Origin: Oceanobacillus indicireducens
Lineage (GTDB): Bacteria; Bacillota; Bacilli; Bacillales; Amphibacillaceae
DNA length: 64,000 bases
NCBI RefSeq assembly: GCF_014647195.1
Contig: NZ_BMOS01000006.1
Coordinates: 1-64,000, forward strand
Reading direction: 5' to 3'
In this document: positions 26,504-35,247 of the stretch, one piece after another
Layout of the letters: the number at the start of each line of letters is the position of its first letter
Position numbering within the stretch: position 1 is the stretch's first letter
The notes under the pieces: model-generated
The model's database searches: none
What the model saw: the letters and a program-made list of their open reading frames with translations, nothing else
What the model was told of the DNA's origin: nothing
Position numbers and translations under genes: made by a program

Positions 26504-27187
26504 TAGATATTCACTAAACCTGTCTTCGAGACGATCTTGCAGAACGGATATTATTCCGCAAATCGGCCAGTAAATTAAAGCGACCAATATATACATCGTC
26601 ATCGAGTCGAACGTTCTTCCAGCTATAATCTGAGCTTTTTGGAATAGTTCAGGTACCGTAATCATCGCGGCAAGCGAAGTGCCTTTTACGATACTTAAGA
26701 ATACGTTCGATAACGGCGGAACCGCAATCCTCACCGCCTGTGGCAAAATGATTTTTCTCATCGTCGTCCAGTAAGGGATATTGAGCGCTTTTGCCGATTC
26801 CCATTGCCCAACATCAATACTATTTAACGCGGAACGATTAATTTCAGCTATATATGCTGCACTATTCAGACCAAAGGCAAGTACTGCTGCCGTAAATGCA
26901 GAAAGCTCGATTCCGATTACAGGCAATCCAAAATAAAGAATAAAAAGAAAAACGATCATTGGAGTCCCGCGTATAAATGAAATATAAACTCTTGATGGGA
27001 ATCTTAAAATGAATCTTTCAGAACCCCTTCCAAGCGCTAGGAAGAAACCAAGCACGAGACCGAACACCATGCCAAGCACGGATAGATACAATGTCATCGG
27101 CACACCTTTTAACAAGAAAGGCAAGCTTTCAAGCGCCAATTCGAGGTCAAATAAACTACTCAATTGGATATAATCTATTTCAAACAT
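26501..27187 (-). CDS. Amino-acid ABC transporter permease (YckA/TcyB type)
   Basis: 228 residues, HisM-family permease with about five helices. The EAA loop SAKALNIPYWTTMRKIILPQA (EAA---G-equivalent, about 143-163) contacts an ATPase. Start at ATG 27187: the earlier ATG at 27193 lies in the AGGGATG ribosome site. The upstream gene is its binding protein (12-bp gap). No ATPase gene is adjacent, as in B. subtilis yckBA, so it must share an ATPase from elsewhere. Confidence 0.85.
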   Translation of the reverse strand: MFEIDYIQLSSLFDLELALESLPFLLKGVPMTLYLSVLGMVFGLVLGFFLALGRGSERFILRFPSRVYISFIRGTPMIVFLFILYFGLPVIGIELSAFTAAVLAFGLNSAAYIAEINRSALNSIDVGQWESAKALNIPYWTTMRKIILPQAVRIAVPPLSNVFLSIVKGTSLAAMITVPELFQKAQIIAGRTFDSMTMYILVALIYWPICGIISVLQDRLEDRFSEYL

Positions 27188-27199
27188 GAGCATCCCTAC

Positions 27200-28069
27200 T
27201 TATTTCGCTATACCTTCAATTTCTATAATATCTTCTTCCGGCTCTACAGACACATCTTGTCCATCAAAAAACTCTTCTGATATTTTCTTTAAAGTTCCAT
27301 CTTCTAGCATGTCCGCAACAATTTGTTCTACCTCTTGATGCAGCTTATCCGCGTGTTTCGGCATAACAATGCTTGCTGTTGATGTGTGGAATTTTAAATC
27401 CGGATGGAGCTCAATATTAAACTCAGGAAATGCCTGGATTGCAAGACTTTGTAAATAATAATCATTAATAACGACGTCTGTTCTACCATTATGTACGTCT
27501 CTTAAATAAGCATCATTTGTCGCGTTTCCGTATGTTTTTACTTCTGCCCCAAATTTCTCAGCTATTTCACTATATACCGTTGTAGCAGCCCCGCCGGCAA
27601 CTTTTCCTTCGAGGTCTTCCAGACTGTTAATGCCCGAGTGATCATCTTTACGAACGATCATCGTTGCATAAGAATATTTAATCGGTTGTGTGTAAGAGAA
27701 CTTTTCTTTTCTCTCCCCGCGAAGTCCCATCGCCGTCATATCAATACGCCCTGAATCAAGTGCCGTAAGAATTGCGTCAAACCCCATGACTTCAAATTCG
27801 ATATCGACACCTAACCGATTCGCGATTTCCCTCTGGATTTCTACTTCATAACCCGTCAGTTCATCTGAGTCTTCTGGATAATAAGTCGATGGGTAGAGCG
27901 TTCCTGCAGTACCAACTGTCAAAACACCTTCATCCTGAATCTTCTCCCAAACTTCATCCGTCACCTCAGATTCTGAAACGCCCGCAGAAGTGCTTTCTTT
28001 ATCATCTCCGCCACACGCGGCTAAGAGAGTGATCAAACCAATCGCCAACAATAATACGAATCGCTTCAC
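27200..28069 (-). CDS. Amino-acid ABC transporter substrate-binding lipoprotein
   Basis: 289 residues, family 3 solute-binding protein. Signal peptide with lipobox LAACG (Cys 19) anchors it to the membrane outer face. GYEVEIQREIANRLG (about 73) and GRIDMTAMGL (about 107) are typical of polar amino-acid/cystine binders of the YckB-TcyA branch. It is co-transcribed with the permease that follows. Confidence 0.88.
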   Translation of the reverse strand: MKRFVLLLAIGLITLLAACGGDDKESTSAGVSESEVTDEVWEKIQDEGVLTVGTAGTLYPSTYYPEDSDELTGYEVEIQREIANRLGVDIEFEVMGFDAILTALDSGRIDMTAMGLRGERKEKFSYTQPIKYSYATMIVRKDDHSGINSLEDLEGKVAGGAATTVYSEIAEKFGAEVKTYGNATNDAYLRDVHNGRTDVVINDYYLQSLAIQAFPEFNIELHPDLKFHTSTASIVMPKHADKLHQEVEQIVADMLEDGTLKKISEEFFDGQDVSVEPEEDIIEIEGIAK

Positions 28070-28212
28070 ATTTACCCCTCCTGTTATAATGTTTTTTCAT
28101 TTTTGATTGTAACACATTTCCTTCTTTTACAACAGATAACTAACCTATTTAAATATTCAGGAGTAAAGCCTGTTATAGTTGGCGATTAATATAGTGCAAA
28201 CAGTCTATGTGC

Positions 28213-28567
28213 GATCAAAGGCGTAAGCGCCCTTACAGGCTAGGTTCGCGACGTCCTGTCGCAACGCCTGTACTGGCACATCCTGTGCGTCGTAGCAACG
28301 TACAAACTGTGCCTCCCAGGATGGGAGCTAGTTCGATGTTGCCCCAGGACGGGGCGAACTTAAGCGAACTTCCTTTTTACCGGAATGAGATAAAGGAAAC
28401 ATGCCCCTTTAGGGGTATGCTGCTGTTGGGCTTTAGCCCGTACTTAAGCGGCCTTCCTTTAGTTTTGAGTTGATGTTGACTTATCGATTGGAGGAGTGTG
28501 AAGTTTGCTAGTTGCTGGGCGCTGGAGCCGGACGTGGCTAGCCCGGATACCTAAGTTATCACAGCAT
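28213..28567 (+). repeat. R1 long-hairpin element, copy C (extended)
   Basis: AGCGCCC (28225-28231) pairs with GGGCGCT (28517-28523); the GTAGCAAC/GTTGCT and ACAAACT/AGTTTG stems are kept. Extra hairpins are inserted into the 5' side: GCGAC-GTCCT-GTCGC (28248-28262), GCACA-TCC-TGTGC (28276-28288), CTCCC-AGGAT-GGGAG (28313-28327) and GCCCC-AGGAC-GGGGC (28341-28355). Loops GTCCT and AGGAC are perfectly complementary. The tip hairpins and tail equal those of copy B. Confidence 0.8.
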
Positions 28568-28623
28568 TTTTTATATTATAGTTTCTTATGCATTAAAATA
28601 AGGCAGTCAGACTCCTAACCGCC

Positions 28624-29457
28624 TCATTCGAACGTCTTTTTCCTCCATGCCCGCTCATGCAGAGAAGCGTTTAATACTCCACCAATCAGCACAATCATTC
28701 CAAATAAATAAAACCAGATCATGAGTACAATAACCGTTCCTAGACTTCCGTAGGTTGTTGAATAATTCCCAAGTGTTCCTACATAAAAGGAAAAAGCCCA
28801 AGATACCAATTGAAAGCCGACCGTGGAAAAAAGCGCTCCCCAAACAATATGCCTAAAGTACACCCTCCGATTTGGAGTAAGCCGATACAATGCAACAAGG
28901 ACAATAAAGAAGATAATAGAAGAAGTCACCCAACGAAACGTCTCCCATATTTGCAAGAACTCAGCTGAAAAACCGAGCCAAGAGAAGAAATATTCTCCGA
29001 TCATCTTTCCAAACACCGGTAATAATAATGCAACAATGACGACAAAAAACATCCCAATGGTAAGCAATATGGATAAGAGACGGTAGATGATGAATATTCT
29101 CTTCGGTTTTATCTCATAAGCACGGTTTAATGCTTTCCGGACTGCATTTACCCCGTTAGAAGCTGCCCAGAGTGTACCGATGATTCCTACGGATAGAAGG
29201 CCACCACTTTGAATTTGCAGCATTGATTCAATATTTGACTCGATTAAATCATATACTTGTGGCGGAGCATAATCGACAATGGTTTGTAAAATAACCTCTT
29301 CGTTCAAAGAGAAATAACCGATTAAGTTAAATAAAAACAACAGAAAGGGAAAAAGCGATAAAAGGAAAAAATAAGCTAGCTGTGCCGCCAAGCCAAAAAC
29401 GTCGACTTTTTCCATTCGTTCATAAAATTCTTTTAAAACTGGGATGAGATTTTCCAT
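28624..29457 (-). CDS. yfkH: YihY/BrkB family membrane protein (YfkH type)
   Basis: 277 residues, six membrane helices, YihY (formerly ribonuclease BN) family. Family features include QLAYFFLLSLFPFLLFL near the N-terminus, the SGGLLSVGIIGTLWAASNG segment and a C-terminal GSLGTVIVLMIWFYL. Role unknown; not a nuclease. Size and neighbourhood (yfkD nearby) agree with B. subtilis YfkH. Confidence 0.85.
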   Translation of the reverse strand: MENLIPVLKEFYERMEKVDVFGLAAQLAYFFLLSLFPFLLFLFNLIGYFSLNEEVILQTIVDYAPPQVYDLIESNIESMLQIQSGGLLSVGIIGTLWAASNGVNAVRKALNRAYEIKPKRIFIIYRLLSILLTIGMFFVVIVALLLPVFGKMIGEYFFSWLGFSAEFLQIWETFRWVTSSIIFFIVLVALYRLTPNRRVYFRHIVWGALFSTVGFQLVSWAFSFYVGTLGNYSTTYGSLGTVIVLMIWFYLFGMIVLIGGVLNASLHERAWRKKTFE

Positions 29458-29484
29458 TTCTTATCCTCCACCGATAAAAGACAA

Positions 29485-29514
29485 TGACCCCATCACAAGA
29501 TTTGAGATGGGGTA
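29485..29514. terminator. Hairpin between yfkH and the YtxH-like gene
   Basis: GACCCCATC / GATGGGGT stem with a loop of about 11 bases. The T run is weak, so activity is uncertain. Confidence 0.45.
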
Positions 29515-29547
29515 TTCCTTCTATGTTCTTTATTTTCCGTAATCGTA

Positions 29548-29826
29548 TTATTTTTTACTAACTAAGCGGTCAAGTGTGGATTCTACTTGTTCAAGCGCAT
29601 TGATCGTATTTTCAGCCCCAACAGAAATATTCGCATTCAATTTATCGAATGAATCACGTAATTTATGCACCGTTTCCGTCGGATTGCTTAACAGGTCACC
29701 TGAGTTGTCTTTTAATTTGTTCAGACAGGTTTTCGTATAGTTGCGTGCATCCTTATCAAATTGCATTGCGAGGGCACCAAGTAACGCTCCTGCTACAACG
29801 CCAGCGATTAATTTCTTTTGTCCCAT
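29548..29826 (-). CDS. YtxH domain-containing protein
   Basis: 92 residues. An N-terminal Gly/Ala-rich membrane segment (LIAGVVAGALLGALAM, about 6-21) is followed by a long amphipathic helical region (coiled-coil-like), the YtxH architecture. These small membrane-anchored proteins are often sigma-B controlled; no sigma-B promoter was identified here. Confidence 0.75.
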   Translation of the reverse strand: MGQKKLIAGVVAGALLGALAMQFDKDARNYTKTCLNKLKDNSGDLLSNPTETVHKLRDSFDKLNANISVGAENTINALEQVESTLDRLVSKK

Positions 29827-30015
29827 TTTGTTCTCTCCTTTTCCAATTCTTTTTCTATCATACCATGTTCTATCATTATCTTATATTATAAGCGAATTAA
29901 TTTAGATGAATCAATGAAAGCTGTAATAATCTCTGTTTTTTTATCGAAGTTCTTCGTTTTACTACACCGTTTTATTACACCATTATAAAATTTAAAATAA
30001 AAATTCAAAAAAGCC

Positions 30016-30044
30016 TTGACTTATTTATAAATATTCGGAATATT
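30016..30044 (+). promoter_or_regulatory. Putative promoter of the Na+/alanine symporter gene
   Basis: -35 TTGACT (30016-30021), 17-base spacer, -10 AATATT (30039-30044). The -10 is poor, so the call is tentative. Confidence 0.4.
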
Positions 30045-30088
30045 AGATAGTATAAATTGAATTACAAAAAGGATAGGGGGATGATGAA

Positions 30089-31447
30089 ATGGTAGATTTT
30101 CTAGACAAGGTAAGTGGTTTTGTATGGGGACCGCCTCTTTTGATTCTCATTGTTGGTACAGGGCTCTACCTCACCTTCAGACTTGGATTTGTCCAGATTA
30201 CAGCACTGCCGACTGCTTTAATTAATGCATTTACCCGTAGGAAGCAAGACAAATTATCTGAAGGGGATATCACCCATTATCAAGCATTAACAACTGCAAT
30301 GGCGGCAACGGTAGGAACAGGAAATATCGTTGGAGTTGCCACAGCAGTTATCGCGGGTGGACCCGGAGCTGTATTTTGGATGTGGGTTATGGCGATTTTT
30401 GGGATGGCTACTAAGTATGCGGAAGCGGTTCTTGCAGTAAAGTATCGGGTGAAAGATGCGAAAGGTGAAATGGCCGGTGGTCCGATGTATTACTTAGAAC
30501 GTGGATTAAATGCCAAGTGGCTTGCAATTTTATTTGCAATTTTCGGTTCAATCGCTGCGTTTGGTATCGGAAACATGGTTCAAGCGAATTCCGTTTCAGC
30601 TGCTGCTTCAAACACTTTTAATATCCCGACATGGGTTACTGGTATTGTTCTTTTTATTATTACTGCGATTGTTATTCTTGGCGGGATTAAAAGCATTGGA
30701 CGAGTAACAGCTTACCTTGTACCGGTTATGGCTGTATTTTATGTTTTTGGCGGTTTAATTATTATGATTCTGAACGTTGATTTAGTACCAACTGCTTTCA
30801 ATATCATTTTAACCGATGCCTTTACGGCAAATGCGATTGGAGGAGGTATTTTAGGTACGGTGATCCGCTATGGTGTTGCCCGGGGTATTTTCTCCAACGA
30901 AGCAGGCCTTGGTTCTGCACCGATAGCAGCTGCTGCAGCCAAGACCGATTATGCGGGGAGACAAGGACTTGTTTCCATGACACAAGTATTTATCGATACG
31001 ATTATCGTTTGTAGTATTACTGGAATTACAATTGTTATGGCTGACTTGCATCAGACAGGGATTGATGGCGGTGCTCTAACAAGTGAATCTTTCGCCGTCT
31101 TTCTCGGGACGCCTGGCATGTATATCGTTGGTATCGCAACAATTTTATTTGCTTACTCCACACTGATTGGCTGGTCTTATTACGGTGAGAAATGCTTTAA
31201 CTATCTCTTTAAAAGTACAAAGGCCATCACGATCTATCGCACGGTATGGGTTTTTGTCGTACTTTTCGGTTCCATTACGCTAATTGATATCGTTTGGCTT
31301 TTCTCGGATATCTTCAATGCACTGATGGCTATTCCTAACTTGATAGGACTGCTTGGATTGTCTGGCGTAGTCGCATACGAGACGAAACGATTCCTCAAAG
31401 TTGCGAAAGAAGAAAAGGCAGCAGAGAAAAAGGCAAAAGTTTCTTGA
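30089..31447 (+). CDS. Sodium:alanine/glycine symporter (AGCS family)
   Basis: 452 residues, about 11 membrane helices. Typical AGCS blocks: GTGLYLTFRLGFVQ near 25, TALTTAMAATVGTGNIVGVA-like segment near 70-90, GGPGAVFWMWVMAIFGMATK, GGPMYYLERG, and FSNEAGLGSAPIAAAAA near 270. It takes up alanine or glycine with Na+, consistent with a halotolerant host. The B. subtilis relatives are AlsT, YrbD and YflA; which one is orthologous is unclear. A strong terminator follows. Confidence 0.92.
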   Translation: MVDFLDKVSGFVWGPPLLILIVGTGLYLTFRLGFVQITALPTALINAFTRRKQDKLSEGDITHYQALTTAMAATVGTGNIVGVATAVIAGGPGAVFWMWVMAIFGMATKYAEAVLAVKYRVKDAKGEMAGGPMYYLERGLNAKWLAILFAIFGSIAAFGIGNMVQANSVSAAASNTFNIPTWVTGIVLFIITAIVILGGIKSIGRVTAYLVPVMAVFYVFGGLIIMILNVDLVPTAFNIILTDAFTANAIGGGILGTVIRYGVARGIFSNEAGLGSAPIAAAAAKTDYAGRQGLVSMTQVFIDTIIVCSITGITIVMADLHQTGIDGGALTSESFAVFLGTPGMYIVGIATILFAYSTLIGWSYYGEKCFNYLFKSTKAITIYRTVWVFVVLFGSITLIDIVWLFSDIFNALMAIPNLIGLLGLSGVVAYETKRFLKVAKEEKAAEKKAKVS

Positions 31448-31463
31448 TAAGTGTTAATTTAAA

Positions 31464-31508
31464 AAATGGCAATTCCATCCGTATGACCATCTGATGGAAT
31501 TGCCATTT
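31464..31508. terminator. Terminator after the Na+/alanine symporter
   Basis: AAATGGCAATTCCATC / GATGGAATTGCCATTT perfect inverted repeat. Confidence 0.85.
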
Positions 31509-31550
31509 CATGTTAAACCGAAATTGTGGTTCCGCCCCTCTATCTGGCTT

Positions 31551-32234
31551 TTAAGAACCATAGTTTATTTTTTCAATGAGGGAGATGACTTCTTGCCCTT
31601 CTGCTGGATCGATGGTGATTAATTTTGTAGTTGTGATAAACGACTCCGTGAAAATCTTTATATCTTCTTCACTAAAATCATTTGGAATGTTCGTTTCCCA
31701 GCGTAACGGAACATAGTAGCGATTAATCGTGCCATCGCCATTTCCGCTATAAGTTATTGAACCGTCAACTAAGCGACTACCCGTCAACTGAATGACATCT
31801 TCCGGATAAGTAGCACTTGATTCCCAATTTGGATTAAGTGGTTCCCCTTCTGCAATATGGCGGACGTTTAATTCATCGATCTCATGATCCGGTCCAAGTT
31901 GCAACCAAATGCGTGCATATTCAATCTCTTCATTCGTGTAAGATGCGAGTGAATCCGTCTTCTCGTCCTCTGGTGTCGTGTCATCTTCCTCTGTATCTGA
32001 AGCCGAATTCTCTTCCATCTCAGTTGTAATAGAAGCACTTTTCGCCTTCTTCTCCTCTTCAATCGTCTCTTCTTCATCTTCCTCGATTACCCAATCGATA
32101 GGAAGCTTTTCTTGTATTTGCTGATCGATTTCATCATTCGTATTATGTTTAGCTGCAACTGTATCTTCGTTATTCCCGCAAGCAGCGAGTAAGAGCAGAC
32201 ATAAACCAATCCAGAATAAATTTCGACTCCTCAA
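31551..32234 (-). CDS. Putative lipoprotein, function unknown
   Basis: 227 residues from TTG 32234, which follows GGAGGTG by 6 bases. The longer frame to 32345 reads through an R3 repeat and is rejected. Lipobox LAACG near residue 18, an acidic Glu/Asp/Thr linker (about 50-105), and a C-terminal globular region with TGSRLVDGSITYSGNGDG and PLRWE. Not recognised further. It is anchored on the outer face of the membrane. Confidence 0.75.
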   Translation of the reverse strand: MRSRNLFWIGLCLLLLAACGNNEDTVAAKHNTNDEIDQQIQEKLPIDWVIEEDEEETIEEEKKAKSASITTEMEENSASDTEEDDTTPEDEKTDSLASYTNEEIEYARIWLQLGPDHEIDELNVRHIAEGEPLNPNWESSATYPEDVIQLTGSRLVDGSITYSGNGDGTINRYYVPLRWETNIPNDFSEEDIKIFTESFITTTKLITIDPAEGQEVISLIEKINYGS

Positions 32235-32262
32235 TCTATACACCTCCATACCATATGTACTA

Positions 32263-32323
32263 ATGGGGGGCAGAGCATTTGTCCCAGTTCGGAATGGGAC
32301 AAATGCTCTGACCCCATGTCCCA
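32263..32323. repeat. R3 REP-like element, inverted pair with truncated arm
   Basis: GGGGGGCAGAGCATTTGTCCCA, an 8-bp spacer, TGGGACAAATGCTCTGACCCC then TGTCCCA. The outer left arm has lost its TGGGACA. It lies directly after the SRAP gene stop (32324). Confidence 0.85.
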
Positions 32324-32989
32324 CTAAGCTAATGACGCAATGCATTGTTGGTCGTTGTTTTTGGCGGAGTTAACGTAGGTGGAGACGGGGTAGGCTGTGA
32401 GTGTTGGGTCTTCAAATTGTTTTAAAAGTTCACTTACTTGGGAGGGAGCGAATTGCACCGGCTGAACCCATTCATCTTCTGCATGTTTCGGTAGAATGAT
32501 TGGCATTCGGTGATGGATATCCTTCATGAATCCATGGGAATCCTTTGTTAAAATTGTACAAGTAAATAACGTCTCGTCACCTTGTGTCCATTTATCCCAA
32601 AGCCCGGCAAAAGCAAAGAACTTCCTATTTTCCACTTGAATCCGTTGCGGAATTTTCTCCTTGTCCGTTTGTTTCCACTCATAAAAACTATCCGCAATGA
32701 TCAAACAACGTCTTTTCGCCATCAACTGTTTAAAACTCGGTTTCACATGAGCTGTTTCACTTCTTGCATTAATCATTTTATAACCAATCTTCGGGTCATC
32801 TGCCCAAGAAGGTACAAGTCCCCAGCGTAAATAGCCGGCCCGCTTTCTCTTTCCGTCATGGATAATTGCGAGCACTTGTTGACCTGGTGCTACATTATAA
32901 CTTTCATGAAAATCATCTATCGGTTGTTCCAATGCAAATTCATCTAGAAGCTCCAATTGATCCCCTAGTAGTGTATATCTGCCGCACAT
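32324..32989 (-). CDS. SRAP domain protein (HMCES/YedK family)
   Basis: 221 residues. Family members crosslink through Cys2 to abasic sites in single-stranded DNA and shield them. Visible: the invariant MCGRYT start (Cys2 after Met removal), SYNVAPGQ, INARSET, a Glu in DSFYEWK (about 104) and HHRMPIIL (His about 160). All known active-site residues are present. It ends against an R3 repeat. Confidence 0.92.
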   Translation of the reverse strand: MCGRYTLLGDQLELLDEFALEQPIDDFHESYNVAPGQQVLAIIHDGKRKRAGYLRWGLVPSWADDPKIGYKMINARSETAHVKPSFKQLMAKRRCLIIADSFYEWKQTDKEKIPQRIQVENRKFFAFAGLWDKWTQGDETLFTCTILTKDSHGFMKDIHHRMPIILPKHAEDEWVQPVQFAPSQVSELLKQFEDPTLTAYPVSTYVNSAKNNDQQCIASLA

Positions 32990-33004
32990 ATAGAGATCCT
33001 CTCC

Positions 33005-34000
33005 TTAAAATATACTCAAATCCCAGTGGCTCGCAATATGGCGCAACAAGCGGATACCCGCGGTACTATTTCCCTGTTTATCGAGAGCTGGACCATATAC
33101 CCCGATTCCGCAGCCATCCATAAATGGCAGTAACTCATCCCTTGCCCGCGGTGGTACTGTAGCCATTATACCACCCGAGACACCACTTTTTGCAGGAATC
33201 CCAACATAGGCAGCAAATTTTCCAGATGCATCGTACATTCCACAAGTAAGCATTAACACTTTTGCCAGTCTTGCTATTTGCGTTGGAATTACTTCTTCCC
33301 CAGTCATCCTATCTATACCGTCATTAGCGAGAATCAGTCCTAATCTTGCAAGGTCTTCCGCTGACACTTCAATCGAACATTGCTTAAAATACGTTTCCAA
33401 TGTTATTTCCAAATCCGATTCAAGTACACCGGTTTCTAATAGGAAATAACCAATGGCCCGATTGCGAATTGACGTTTCCCGTTCAGATTCGTACACTTCA
33501 ATATCCAATTCCGGACGGTGGCCAAGAATTTTTTCAAACAGTTGAAAAATACCTTCCAACTTTTCATCTGACGTTTTGCCTTCCAGTAAAGAAGTAACCG
33601 TAATTGCACCAGCATTCACTAGTGGATTGAATGGTTTTTCGATTTTTTTCATTTCCAAGTGCATAATAGAGTTAAATGCCTCCCCCGTCGGCTCCACATC
33701 CACCCGGTTCAGTACATAAGACATACCACGTTGCATGCAGGCAACAATAAAAGCAAAGACCTTCGAAACACTTTGGATAGAAAATGTTGTATCGATATCT
33801 CCCGATTGTATGGTCATTCCATTATTACCGATAATAACGATTCCTAGGGCATTTGGATCTGCTTTTTCTAACTGTGGAATATAGGAAGCAAGTTTACCGT
33901 CCGTTGTATGTTTCCGGTAAAATTTAACCCAGTCGTCGACATAATTCTGCAGCCATTCCTGGGTCAGCTCTGTATTTAGATTTGTAGAACCTTGCACCAT
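33005..34000 (-). CDS. glsA: Glutaminase
   Basis: 331 residues, serine-dependent beta-lactamase-like glutaminase: glutamine to glutamate plus ammonia. Motifs: FSIQSVSKVF (catalytic Ser-x-x-Lys), NPLVNAGAI (Asn), Glu in FNSIMHLE, and SGVSGGIMA near the C-terminus. The start is taken as ATG 34000, six bases after GAGGTG; the 34057 ATG has no ribosome site. Length fits B. subtilis YbgJ (327). It lies 15 bp upstream of the SRAP gene on the same strand and could be transcribed with it. Confidence 0.9.
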   Translation of the reverse strand: MVQGSTNLNTELTQEWLQNYVDDWVKFYRKHTTDGKLASYIPQLEKADPNALGIVIIGNNGMTIQSGDIDTTFSIQSVSKVFAFIVACMQRGMSYVLNRVDVEPTGEAFNSIMHLEMKKIEKPFNPLVNAGAITVTSLLEGKTSDEKLEGIFQLFEKILGHRPELDIEVYESERETSIRNRAIGYFLLETGVLESDLEITLETYFKQCSIEVSAEDLARLGLILANDGIDRMTGEEVIPTQIARLAKVLMLTCGMYDASGKFAAYVGIPAKSGVSGGIMATVPPRARDELLPFMDGCGIGVYGPALDKQGNSTAGIRLLRHIASHWDLSIF

Positions 34001-34063
34001 CACCATCACCTCTTCTTTACTATATTTTACGCGATCTGCTGCAAAAGTCTCCATCATTTAGCA

Positions 34064-34131
34064 TAAAGCAAAATTTCAGGCAGTGGGGTGCTTTTTTCCT
34101 TCCCCACTGATTATTAGTTGAACGAATCAGG
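34064..34131 (-). repeat. R2 repeat, partial copy
   Basis: The complement carries CCTGATTCGTTCAACTAA, then AGTGGGG...CCCCACT, closely matching 26434-26500. The first hairpin of the element is absent. Confidence 0.65.
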
Positions 34132-34186
34132 TCGTTACTATTTGTTAATCTCCCGCTTCGTTTTTTGACCTTTTTTAAAAGATAAG

Positions 34187-34245
34187 TATAAAATAAAAAT
34201 GCTGTAATAAGTATCCAGGGCTAGTCACGTCCGGCTCCAACACCT
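34187..34245 (-). repeat. R1 element, 3' tail fragment
   Basis: The complement reads GGAGCCGGACGTGACTAG then CCTGGATAC and CAGCATTTTTATTTTATAC, the tail of R1 copies B-D. The hairpin body is missing, so this is a decayed copy. Confidence 0.7.
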
Positions 34246-34338
34246 TAGTTCCTCTAAATGCGGGAGTGAAACAGACAGATACATTGCGACAATTTTACCT
34301 CTATTGTAGCAAGTTTCCATCATTTAAGACAAAGAAAA

Positions 34339-34371
34339 GAGGAGACTGCATCCAGCCTCCTCATTTTTCCT
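34339..34371 (-). terminator. Hairpin after the CAP-domain gene
   Basis: GAGGAG / CTCCTC stem with short internal pairing and flanking T on one side; moderate support. Confidence 0.45.
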
Positions 34372-34377
34372 CTTATG

Positions 34378-35247
34378 TTATTTACCAATAAACATCTGTG
34401 TCCAGTGGTTTCCTTGCTCAACAAAGCCAACTCCAATGTGGGTGAAGCTGCTGTTCATGATGTTTTCGCGGTGGCCGGGGCTGTTCATCCAAGCATTTAC
34501 TACTTCTTCTGGTGAACGCTGACCTTGAGCGATGTTCTCTCCAGCTGCGTTATAGTTGATGCCATAGTTCTTCATCATATCAAATGGTGAACCGTGGACA
34601 GGGCTATTATGATCGAAGTAACCATTTGTAGCCATGTCTTTTGATTTGTCGCGAGCTACCTTACTTAGTTCATTATCGATTTTTAACGGTGCAAGTCCTT
34701 GTTTCGCCCGTTCTGCGTTTGTAAGTTCAACGACCTTAGCTTCAAATTCACTTAATTCATTTTGCTGTCCTGCTTCCTCTGCTGGCTGCTGGGACTCCTG
34801 TGGCTGCTCTGGTTGCGGTTGTGGTGTCGCATTTGGTGCCTCAGGTGTTTCCGGTTGTTCTTGGACCGGTGCCTTCTCTTGTGGCTTACTTACTTCTTTA
34901 TTCTTTTCAACTGGTTGTTCTTGTTCCGGCTGCTCTGCTTCTTTAGCAGGTTCTTCTACTTCAACTTGTTCTTTCTCTATTTCTTGTTTCCCTACTCCAA
35001 TGAGTTTCTCAATTCGTTCCCAATCAAAGTTTGTAAGATATTTCGCTTGAACTCTATCGAAAGCTTTATTTAATAGATTAGAAACATCTTCCTGTGTTAG
35101 ACTTCCTGACTCTCCATTAATAGTGTAATGGATTTTATATGGTGACTGCTGCTCAACAGACTTGGCATCTGCAGTAGATGCGAACGCACCACCTCCAAAT
35201 GTCAAGATTGCAGTTGCTGCAGTAATGATTGTTATTTTGCGAAGCAT
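34378..35247 (-). CDS. Secreted CAP (SCP/PR1) domain protein, YkwD-like
   Basis: 289 residues: signal peptide (about 1-28), a small N-terminal region with a WERIEKLIG helix, a Pro/Glu/Gln-rich linker (about 95-165), and a C-terminal CAP domain (170-289). CAP marks include LTNAERAKQGLAPL, GYFDHNSP (His), GENIAQG, WMNSPGHRENIMN (His) and HIGVGF. Such proteins are spore-coat or cell-wall associated in Bacillus. Exact role unknown. Confidence 0.9.
   Translation of the reverse strand: MLRKITIITAATAILTFGGGAFASTADAKSVEQQSPYKIHYTINGESGSLTQEDVSNLLNKAFDRVQAKYLTNFDWERIEKLIGVGKQEIEKEQVEVEEPAKEAEQPEQEQPVEKNKEVSKPQEKAPVQEQPETPEAPNATPQPQPEQPQESQQPAEEAGQQNELSEFEAKVVELTNAERAKQGLAPLKIDNELSKVARDKSKDMATNGYFDHNSPVHGSPFDMMKNYGINYNAAGENIAQGQRSPEEVVNAWMNSPGHRENIMNSSFTHIGVGFVEQGNHWTQMFIGK

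Noticed and set aside
34636-35050. Long plus-strand frames opposite the CAP-domain gene
   Set aside because: Cys/Ser- and Leu-rich translations caused by the repetitive Pro/Gln linker on the other strand.
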